Positions 1-5,254 of a DNA stretch of 5,254 nt are shown here, piece after piece; within the stretch, counting starts at the first letter, position 1; every line of letters begins with the position of its first letter. The stretch covers positions 1 through 5,254 of the forward strand of contig DAOVWV010000146.1 in assembly GCA_030636485.1 (NCBI GenBank). Direction: 5' to 3'. The position numbers were made by a program, and so were the translations under genes. The notes beneath the pieces are model-generated. The model did not search any database, had not been told where the DNA came from, and saw nothing but the letters and a program-made list of their open reading frames with translations. The stretch comes from Methyloprofundus sp. (GTDB lineage: Bacteria > Pseudomonadota > Gammaproteobacteria > Methylococcales > Methylomonadaceae).

Positions 1-941
1 GGCGGGCCTACGGTGTAAAATCGTTCTGCAACATCACTCACGGGATAGGCGGTAAATTGATCTGATGGAAATATTCCGGGGGCAGAAAAAACACTGCCGC
101 TGCCGTGAATTTTATCCGCAGCGCGTAGCAATAAAACACTTAATGCGGAACTAAAATCTTCGCTAACAACCAGGTTTGCCGTAGGTGCCAACAGTGTCAC
201 AGCGTGTGCCGGGATATTGTTTTCCAAGTCTATAACACCTTCGGGTAAGCTAATTTTAGATAAATAGGGAATAAGTCGTATATAAGCATCCGCACGGTGC
301 AGTGTAAGCAGTTTAACCTGTTTATTGCGTAGCAGTTGTTGTACGATTTTTGAATCAACCGAAGCAACCATAATACTGATGTCTATCTTTGATTGAATCA
401 ATGCTTCGGCGGCATCTTCAGAAGAGAGCTCTAATAACTCAGTAGCTTGCGTATCAATATGGTTTAGCTGTAGCAGTTGCTTTGCCAGAATTTGGGTGCC
501 GCTCCCGTCTTTGCCTATGGCAATACGCTGGCCGGATAAATCGGCCATATTTTTAATGTTAGATTCTTTGCCGAGAAAGATCCATAAGGGTTCATAGTAG
601 AGGCTACCCAAAGAAAGTAATGATTCCTCATCCTTTCCAGTACCTCCCTGAATAAAAGCCAGGTCTGCCTGCTTGTTTAACAGACGACTGATGTTGTCTC
701 CTGAGCCGGAAGAGCTAATGATTTCCAGCTCAATGCCTTCTTCGGCAAGTGCAGTACGATATTGCTGTGCTATTTTAAAGTAAGTCCCGGTTTCGGAGCC
801 AGTGGATATAACGATTTTTTTAGGTGGCGGTGGAGCGACGAATTGATAGGCTACCCAGAAACCGACAATGATCAGTAGCACTGCTGAGCCAAATGTAGTA
901 ATAAACTCTTTATATGATCTTTTTGAGGTTTTTTTTGACAT
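1..941 (-). CDS. TAXI-family TRAP-type solute-binding protein, membrane-anchored (C-terminus cut by the window edge)
   Basis: An open frame runs from an ATG at 941 off the left edge: 313 complete codons plus CC, with no stop. Residues 1-12 are basic (MSKKTSKRSYKE) and residues 13-34 form one hydrophobic segment. No lipobox cysteine is visible, so this looks like a signal anchor with the rest in the periplasm. A proline run (37-40) leads into KKIVISTGSETGTYFKIAQQ (41-60), the characteristic start of TAXI/NMT1-like binding domains. DLAFIQGG (93-100) and LSGQRIAIGKDGSGTQ (135-150) also fit this fold. TAXI proteins bind small organic anions for TRAP transporters; the ligand cannot be read from this sequence. 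The last visible residues, FSAPGIFPS (285-293) and ERFYTVGPP (306-314), resemble, from memory, longer family members that continue into a C-terminal membrane region, so I infer that such a region lies beyond the edge. No TRAP permease gene is visible. AAAGG at 950-954, 8 bases before the ATG, supports the start. Confidence 0.87.
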   Translation of the reverse strand, partial: MSKKTSKRSYKEFITTFGSAVLLIIVGFWVAYQFVAPPPPKKIVISTGSETGTYFKIAQQYRTALAEEGIELEIISSSGSGDNISRLLNKQADLAFIQGGTGKDEESLLSLGSLYYEPLWIFLGKESNIKNMADLSGQRIAIGKDGSGTQILAKQLLQLNHIDTQATELLELSSEDAAEALIQSKIDISIMVASVDSKIVQQLLRNKQVKLLTLHRADAYIRLIPYLSKISLPEGVIDLENNIPAHAVTLLAPTANLVVSEDFSSALSVLLLRAADKIHGSGSVFSAPGIFPSDQFTAYPVSDVAERFYTVGP

Positions 942-949
942 CGCAACTG

Positions 950-954
950 CCTTT
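950..954 (-). promoter_or_regulatory. Ribosome binding site of the TAXI-family gene
   Basis: On the minus strand AAAGG lies 8 bases upstream of the ATG at 941. This supports that start, which also places a basic N-terminus directly before the hydrophobic anchor. Confidence 0.6.
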
Positions 955-991
955 ATTTGTATGGTTCTAACGGATTCCCTGTATTGTTTTC

Positions 992-1020
992 ATCATAGCT
1001 GTAATGACTCAGGATGTATA
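992..1020 (-). promoter_or_regulatory. Candidate sigma-70-type promoter for the TAXI-family gene
   Basis: On the minus strand TATACA (1015-1020, 4 of 6 against TTGACA) is followed by a 17-base spacer and TATGAT (992-997, 5 of 6 against TATAAT). Transcription would begin near 985, giving a leader of roughly 45 bases before the ATG at 941. The spacing is ideal but the region is AT-rich, so a chance match is possible. If real, the gene can be expressed independently of the dehydratase upstream. Confidence 0.35.
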
Positions 1021-1105
1021 TATTGACGAGTATGGAAAAGCGATAATTCATTCCGCCATAATAGCACTGAGGCTAAATTCAGCATGCAATATTCAGGCAT
1101 TAGCT

Positions 1106-2947
1106 TTATTCAACCGACATATTAAACTCAGGCACTAACTGCTTTAATTGCTGCAAAATATCCTCGGGAACACGTGTATCACAGGCGACTAATAAATTTT
1201 TCATTTGCTGTTCCCAGACATCCTGTTCATAACGTCTGGCTTTTGCTAAAAAGAGTTTTTCAAATCCGGTACCCAATAATAGTTCTTGCTCATGAAATAA
1301 TTCCTCATGTAATTTTTCACCGGCACGCAAGCCTATATATTCAATTTTTATATCAGAACCGACACTCAGCCCGCTTAACTGGATCATTTGTTCAGCCAGA
1401 TAACTTATCTTTATCGGCTTCCCCATATCCAGCACATAAATTTCTCCGCCGGTACCCACTGCCTCCGCTTGCATAATAAGCCGGCACGCTTCAGGAATGG
1501 TCATAAAATATCGCGTCACATCGGCATGCGTCACCGTCACCGGCCCCCCGGCTTTTATTTGCGCCCTAAATAAAGGCACTACACTGCCTGCGGAATCGAG
1601 TACATTGCCAAAACGCACCGTTATAAATGAGGTGTATTCAGATAAGGTATGCAAATTCTGACATAAAATTTCGGCCGCCCGCTTAGTGGCTCCCATAATA
1701 TTGCTAGGATTTACCGCTTTATCAGTGGAAATCAAAACAAAACGTTCTACTTTCTCCGCCAATGCGATTTCTGCAATATTCTTGGTGCCTATCAGGTTAT
1801 TGGTCACAGCCGCCAACACCTGATCTTCCAATAAAGGAACGTGCTTATAAGCGGCAGCATGGAAGATAACATGAGGTTGCTGTTCCCGGACAAGCTCGTG
1901 CAAAGCTGTTTTATCCACCACATCACCCAATACGACTTTGAGCTTTAGGGCTGGGAAATCACGTTGTAATATTGAATTTATTTGATATAAATTAAATTCA
2001 GAGCGGTCATAAACGATCAATGATTCAGGGTCAACACGCGCCAGTTGCCGGCAAAGTTCAGAACCAATGGAGCCGCCTCCACCGGTAATTAAGATTCGCT
2101 TGCCGGAAAGGCTCGTCTGAATTTCATTCCAGCTTAAATTGACAGGGTCACGGCCTAGAATATCTGCAATGGCGACATCCCTTAAATTGCCTTTGGAAAT
2201 GGTATTGGATAATAGCTCTTTAACAGAGGGTAAGGTTTTAAAGGGGATATGAGTGCTTTCACATGCTTCAACAATTTGACGCATTTCAAGATCAGAGGCT
2301 GAAGGGATGGCAATTAAAATAATATCAATATTATATTTAGCAACATATCCGGCCACTAAATGGGTATCGAAAAGCACTTGAACACCCCGTATAGAACGCC
2401 CTTTTTTACGCTTATCATCATCGACAAAAGCCACCGGCAACAAGGATCCTTCATCTTGCAACAAGTCTCTTGCCAACATTTCACCTGCCGCACCGGCTCC
2501 AATAATGAGTGTACGCTGCACTTCATCTTCGTGCCTTACCCAATCCTTGTAATAGCGGTAAAAAAGCCGCGGAATACTTAAAAAAAGCAGCAGGAAACTA
2601 CAATACAGTGGTAATACAGAGCGTGGCATAAAATCCAGCCGGTTATAAACAAATAGGCTTCCGGCAATAAAAAACACACCAAAAAAAACCGATTTAAAAA
2701 TGCGAATAAGATCTGGCAGGGATGAAAAGCGCCAGACACCTTTGTATAAACCAAAATACCAAAAAATAATGGATTGGCTAACAATAACAAAAGGTAAGTA
2801 AAGCAAGGCACTGCTAAGAAAATGGTCAGGAATAAAGTTTAAGTCAAACCGAAACCAGAAAGCAAGAAACCATGCACAAGCAACCATAAATGCATCATGT
2901 ATTGCGATTGTTAAGCGCGACCTAAACGAAAAAGTATTTTTTAACAC
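1106..2947 (-). CDS. Membrane-bound UDP-sugar 4,6-dehydratase, WbpM/PglF/CapD family
   Basis: 613 residues, complete. It probably converts UDP-GlcNAc to UDP-4-keto-6-deoxy-GlcNAc (or a C5 epimer), a first step toward deoxy and amino-deoxy sugars for O-antigen, capsule or protein glycans. About four membrane segments (near 13-33, 44-66, 84-101, 111-128) are followed by a first nucleotide-binding-like domain with GAGAAG (150-155). The catalytic extended-SDR domain follows, with TGGGGSIG (288-295) for NAD(P), GDV (341-343), HAAAYKHVPLLE (363-374), STDKAVNPSNIMGATK (407-422) and GLRAGEKLHEEL (539-550). The usual YxxxK is MxxxK (Met418, Lys422), as is known for WbpM/PglF-type dehydratases; Thr408, Asp409 and Lys410 are the expected active-site group. 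Length fits the large membrane form, not the short soluble FlaA1/PseB form. The start is GTG at 2947: the preceding in-frame codon is TGA, GAGG lies 6 bases upstream, and the next in-frame Met (21) is inside the first membrane segment. No other glycan gene is adjacent, so the exact sugar product and pathway are unknown. Confidence 0.94.
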   Translation of the reverse strand: MLKNTFSFRSRLTIAIHDAFMVACAWFLAFWFRFDLNFIPDHFLSSALLYLPFVIVSQSIIFWYFGLYKGVWRFSSLPDLIRIFKSVFFGVFFIAGSLFVYNRLDFMPRSVLPLYCSFLLLFLSIPRLFYRYYKDWVRHEDEVQRTLIIGAGAAGEMLARDLLQDEGSLLPVAFVDDDKRKKGRSIRGVQVLFDTHLVAGYVAKYNIDIILIAIPSASDLEMRQIVEACESTHIPFKTLPSVKELLSNTISKGNLRDVAIADILGRDPVNLSWNEIQTSLSGKRILITGGGGSIGSELCRQLARVDPESLIVYDRSEFNLYQINSILQRDFPALKLKVVLGDVVDKTALHELVREQQPHVIFHAAAYKHVPLLEDQVLAAVTNNLIGTKNIAEIALAEKVERFVLISTDKAVNPSNIMGATKRAAEILCQNLHTLSEYTSFITVRFGNVLDSAGSVVPLFRAQIKAGGPVTVTHADVTRYFMTIPEACRLIMQAEAVGTGGEIYVLDMGKPIKISYLAEQMIQLSGLSVGSDIKIEYIGLRAGEKLHEELFHEQELLLGTGFEKLFLAKARRYEQDVWEQQMKNLLVACDTRVPEDILQQLKQLVPEFNMSVE

Positions 2948-2953
2948 TCATTG

Positions 2954-2957
2954 CCTC
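2954..2957 (-). promoter_or_regulatory. Ribosome binding site deciding the GTG start of the dehydratase
   Basis: GAGG on the minus strand is 6 bases upstream of the GTG at 2947. An out-of-frame ATG at 2951-2949 is only 2 bases from GAGG, too close for normal initiation. The codon immediately before the GTG is an in-frame TGA, so no earlier in-frame start exists. Confidence 0.6.
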
Positions 2958-3014
2958 AGTATTTATGAATGATAAGCAAAGGAACATAAGGTATTGACCT
3001 TCTCTGCACTAATA

Positions 3015-3044
3015 TTTACAGCTATATTGTAATATAACATTAAT
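3015..3044 (+). promoter_or_regulatory. Weak candidate promoter for argS
   Basis: TTTACA (3015-3020, 5 of 6 against TTGACA) is followed by an 18-base spacer and ATTAAT (3039-3044, 4 of 6 against TATAAT). Transcription would start near 3051, about 86 bases before the argS ATG. TATACT at 3065-3070 is an alternative -10 element without a good -35 partner. This is a weak call in an AT-rich stretch. Confidence 0.22.
3023..3036. repeat. AT-rich palindrome in the divergent spacer
   Basis: Perfect 6-base arms TATATT and AATATA flank a central GT. The palindrome lies inside the spacer of the candidate argS promoter and upstream of the candidate dehydratase promoter. It could be an operator half-site pair, but arms made only of A and T arise easily by chance in this spacer. 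Confidence 0.3.
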
Positions 3045-3062
3045 AATTTACTTCAAGATACT

Positions 3063-3091
3063 TTTATACTTCCACCATTTCCTATTTTCAG
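3063..3091 (-). promoter_or_regulatory. Candidate sigma-70-type promoter for the dehydratase gene
   Basis: On the minus strand CTGAAA (3086-3091, 4 of 6) is followed by a 17-base spacer and TATAAA (3063-3068, 5 of 6). The implied start near 3056 gives an untranslated leader of about 110 bases before the GTG at 2947. The spacer is AT-rich, so alternatives exist and this is only the best match found by eye. Confidence 0.33.
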
Positions 3092-3136
3092 GGATAATAA
3101 AGGGTTTTGTAATTCCACCTTTAAGTCCATAAACGC

Positions 3137-4897
3137 ATGAAACAAAAGTTAGAATCGCTCTTATTACACGCTGTTGAAGCATTAAAAACAGAGGCTGTTA
3201 TAGCGCGGGAACTCAACCCAAAGATCAATATTGAGCGTGCGCGTGATCAGCAGCATGGTGATTTTGCCAGCAATCTGGCAATGATGCTGGCCAAGCCAGC
3301 CAAAATGAACCCGCGCCAGTTAGCGGAAAAAATTGTTGCATTGTTACCTGCTGATACCAGTGTGACTAAAGTGGAGATTGCAGGGCCAGGCTTTATTAAT
3401 TTTTTTATCGACCCTAATGCACAGTATCAAATTATTACCCACATTCATGAGCAAGGTGATAAGTTTGGCTTAAGCCAGGTGGGTGCTGGTAAAAAGGTGC
3501 AGGTAGAGTTTGTGTCTGCCAACCCGACTGGGCCATTGCATGTAGGCCATGGTCGCGGAGCAGTTTATGGTTCAGCTGTTGCTGATTTATTGACCGCTGT
3601 TGGCTTTGATGTTCAGCGTGAATACTATGTCAATGATGCAGGCCGGCAAATGGATATACTGGCCACCAGTGTCTGGTTACGTTATCTTGAGGAATGTGGT
3701 GAAGTCCTTACTTTTCCAAGTAATGGCTATCGCGGTGATTATATCCGTGAAATTGCAGCTAAGCTGCATCGGGAGTCGAATAATGAATACCGCCACACTG
3801 TCGATCTGGTCTTTGAAGACATTCCTGCTGACGAGCACCAGGGCGGTGATAAGGAACGACACATAGATGCTTTAATTGTGCGTGCCAAAACCTTATTAGG
3901 TGATAAGCAGTACAGAGATGTTTTTCAGGCGGGTTTAACTGAAATCCTGGCTGATATTCGTCATGACCTAAGTGATTTCGGGGTTGATTACCAGCAATGG
4001 TTCTCGGAAAGACAGTTAATGGATGATGGCTCTATAGATGAAGCATTAGCACGCTTACGTGAAGCTGGACATCTATATGAAAAAGAGGGTGCAATCTGGT
4101 TTGCATCCAGCAAGTTGGGGGATGAAAAAGACCGGGTAGTCATTCGGGATAACGGCCAAAGTACCTATTTTGCTTCTGATATTGCGTATCATATGAATAA
4201 ACTGGATCGCGGTTTTGAGCAAATAATCAATATCTGGGGAGCGGATCATCATGGCTATATTCCCCGGGTTAAAGCAGCAATGCAGGCGTTAGGTGCAGAC
4301 CCCGAAAAATTAAAGGTTTTATTGGTACAGTTTGCCGTGCTATATCGAGGCGGCGAGAAAGTGCAAATGTCGACCCGGTCTGGATCATTTGTCACTTTAC
4401 GCCAATTACGCAGTGAAGTAGGTCAGGATGCCGCCCGCTTCTTCTACGCCATGCGTAAGTCTGAACAACATATGGATTTTGATTTAAAACTTGCAACCTC
4501 TAAAACCAATGAAAATCCGGTATTTTATGTTCAATATGCCCATGCCCGTATCTGTAGTGTATTAAGGCAACTGGCAGAAAAAGAATTACAACGTGATATT
4601 CAGGCCGGAGAAGTAAGCCTGGATAAACTGACTGAAGAACAGGAGATAAACCTGGTCAGCAGTTTAACGCGCTACCCTGAAGTACTGGAACGTGCAGCAC
4701 TACAGCATGAACCGCACCTATTGATTAATTATTTGCGTGAATTGGCAGCTGAGTTTCATGCCTATTATAATGCACATCAATTTATCGTAGAGGATGCAGG
4801 GCTACGCAATGCACGTTTGAATTTAATCACTGCAGTGAAGCAAGTATTGGCGAATGGACTCAATTTATTAAGGATCAATACCCCGGAAGTCATGTAA
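3137..4897 (+). CDS. argS: Arginyl-tRNA synthetase
   Basis: 586 residues, complete and of normal bacterial length. It is a cytoplasmic class I aminoacyl-tRNA synthetase that joins arginine to tRNA-Arg using ATP, and the family needs bound tRNA for amino-acid activation. The N-terminal Add-1-type tRNA-recognition domain spans about 1-90 ([14 protein letters not shown] at 36-49). The catalytic domain follows: [12 protein letters not shown] (129-140) holds the HIGH-type motif HVGH (135-138). [10 protein letters not shown] (163-172) and WGADHHGY (367-374) are further family motifs. The KMSKS region is MSTRS (411-415), without the canonical second lysine, as is usual in most arginyl-tRNA synthetases. 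The DALR-type anticodon-binding domain begins near [12 protein letters not shown] (460-471) and ends in a typical [14 protein letters not shown] tail. The start is secure because an in-frame TAA (3122-3124) precedes the ATG with no other start codon between, yet no clear Shine-Dalgarno sequence is visible. The stop overlaps the next gene by one base. Confidence 0.99.
   Translation: MKQKLESLLLHAVEALKTEAVIARELNPKINIERARDQQHGDFASNLAMMLAKPAKMNPRQLAEKIVALLPADTSVTKVEIAGPGFINFFIDPNAQYQIITHIHEQGDKFGLSQVGAGKKVQVEFVSANPTGPLHVGHGRGAVYGSAVADLLTAVGFDVQREYYVNDAGRQMDILATSVWLRYLEECGEVLTFPSNGYRGDYIREIAAKLHRESNNEYRHTVDLVFEDIPADEHQGGDKERHIDALIVRAKTLLGDKQYRDVFQAGLTEILADIRHDLSDFGVDYQQWFSERQLMDDGSIDEALARLREAGHLYEKEGAIWFASSKLGDEKDRVVIRDNGQSTYFASDIAYHMNKLDRGFEQIINIWGADHHGYIPRVKAAMQALGADPEKLKVLLVQFAVLYRGGEKVQMSTRSGSFVTLRQLRSEVGQDAARFFYAMRKSEQHMDFDLKLATSKTNENPVFYVQYAHARICSVLRQLAEKELQRDIQAGEVSLDKLTEEQEINLVSSLTRYPEVLERAALQHEPHLLINYLRELAAEFHAYYNAHQFIVEDAGLRNARLNLITAVKQVLANGLNLLRINTPEVM
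4885..4889 (+). promoter_or_regulatory. Ribosome binding site of the SPOR-type gene, inside the end of argS
   Basis: GGAAG lies 7 bases before the ATG at 4897 and within the last codons of argS. Together with the TAATG stop-start overlap it suggests translational coupling of the two genes. Confidence 0.55.
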
Positions 4898-5254
4898 TGG
4901 AACGAGATTTTAAACACCGAGCCGCCCCTGCCAAACAGGCACGTCATAGTAAAAAGCCTGGTAAGCGTAAGCCTACTGTCAGAAAGACGACTAGAGCAGC
5001 GGCGCAGCCCAAAGTGCCTGTGTGGCGCTGGGCTTCGGTGTTTGGAATTACTGCTTTATTTGGCTATTTTTTATATAGCCTATCTTTAACGGAACAACAG
5101 GATAATCCCCAAACAAGCCTTAGCCAACCGATAAAAAAAGTAGTCACACAAGAAATACCGGTTAAAAAAACGCCTGCGAAAGTAAAAACAACAAAAGCAA
5201 AACCCGCAAAAACCTCTAAGCCTGAAGATAAGATTCAATACGATTTTTATACGA
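4897..5254 (+). CDS. SPOR-domain (FtsN-like) cell-division protein, N-terminal part only
   Basis: The frame opens with the ATG of a TAATG overlap with argS and is still open at the right edge (119 full codons). The layout is a strongly basic cytoplasmic tail (1-41, rich in Lys, Arg, Ala and Pro), one membrane segment (about 43-63, WRWASVFGITALFGYFLYSL), then a periplasmic linker rich in Lys, Thr, Pro and Ala (80-108). The last visible residues, IQYDFYT (113-119), resemble the YDFYTLLP-type stretch that precedes or opens the SPOR domain in the FtsN-like gene found next to argS in many gammaproteobacteria. That domain binds denuded septal peptidoglycan. It lies beyond the window, so its presence is inferred from bitopic topology, the YDFYT stretch and gene order. 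The linker's low complexity makes direct similarity weak evidence. Confidence 0.8.
   Translation, partial: MERDFKHRAAPAKQARHSKKPGKRKPTVRKTTRAAAQPKVPVWRWASVFGITALFGYFLYSLSLTEQQDNPQTSLSQPIKKVVTQEIPVKKTPAKVKTTKAKPAKTSKPEDKIQYDFYT

Noticed and set aside
1072..1104. Possible intrinsic terminator after the dehydratase
   Set aside because: The arms are only 5 bases, the loop is 23 bases and no U-tract follows on the minus strand.
1004..1138. A 44-codon plus-strand frame beginning MTQDVYIDEYGKAI, overlapping the 3' end of the dehydratase
   Set aside because: It has no Shine-Dalgarno sequence, matches no family I recognise and overlaps a confident gene on the other strand. The length is within chance expectation.
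1174..1573. Plus-strand open frames of 100 and 61 codons opposite the dehydratase
   Set aside because: They are antisense shadows of a strongly supported coding region, with no recognisable protein features.
2360..2811. Open frames of 73 codons (plus) and 77 codons (minus, out of frame) within the dehydratase
   Set aside because: Both lie inside the dehydratase. The hydrophobic look of the minus-strand one is a frame-shifted echo of the membrane-segment codons.
2965..2997. Ten-codon plus-strand frame (MNDKQRNIRY) in the divergent spacer, considered as a leader peptide for argS
   Set aside because: It has one arginine near its end and one in the middle but no run of Arg codons, no ribosome site and no attenuator-like hairpin after it.
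3600..3866. Open frames of 88 codons (plus) and 61 codons (minus) inside argS
   Set aside because: They are alternate-frame shadows of argS, which has continuous family motifs across this interval.
4377..4391. Apparent loss of the KMSKS signature in ArgRS (MSTRS instead)
   Set aside because: Most arginyl-tRNA synthetases lack the canonical KMSKS lysine, so this is normal for the family and not a defect.

Overview
The window looks like ordinary chromosome from a gammaproteobacterium of moderate to low G+C. The evidence is an arginyl-tRNA synthetase gene followed directly by a SPOR/FtsN-like gene, an arrangement familiar in that class, together with a WbpM-type membrane sugar-nucleotide dehydratase and a membrane-anchored TAXI-type binding protein. 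The sequence alone does not fix the genus.

Layout: the left half is on the minus strand and the right half on the plus strand, diverging from an AT-rich spacer at 2948-3136. On the minus strand, reading leftward, a complete 613-residue UDP-sugar 4,6-dehydratase (2947 to 1106, GTG start) is followed after 164 bases by a TAXI-family solute-binding protein. That gene starts at 941 and its C-terminus runs off the left edge. On the plus strand, argS (3137-4897) is complete. It overlaps by one base (TAATG) a SPOR-type cell-division protein gene, which runs off the right edge before its SPOR domain.

How the genes relate: argS and the SPOR-type gene form a tight, probably translationally coupled pair. 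The dehydratase should feed a 6-deoxy or amino-deoxy sugar into surface glycan or protein glycosylation, but no transferase or aminotransferase gene lies beside it here. The TAXI gene has a plausible promoter of its own in the 164-base gap, so co-transcription with the dehydratase is possible but not required. The spacer at 2948-3136 holds weak promoter-like sequences for both directions and a short AT-rich palindrome.

I found no tRNA, rRNA, CRISPR array, insertion sequence, convincing intrinsic terminator or clear new system. The findings below are modest observations about start sites, regulation and protein architecture.
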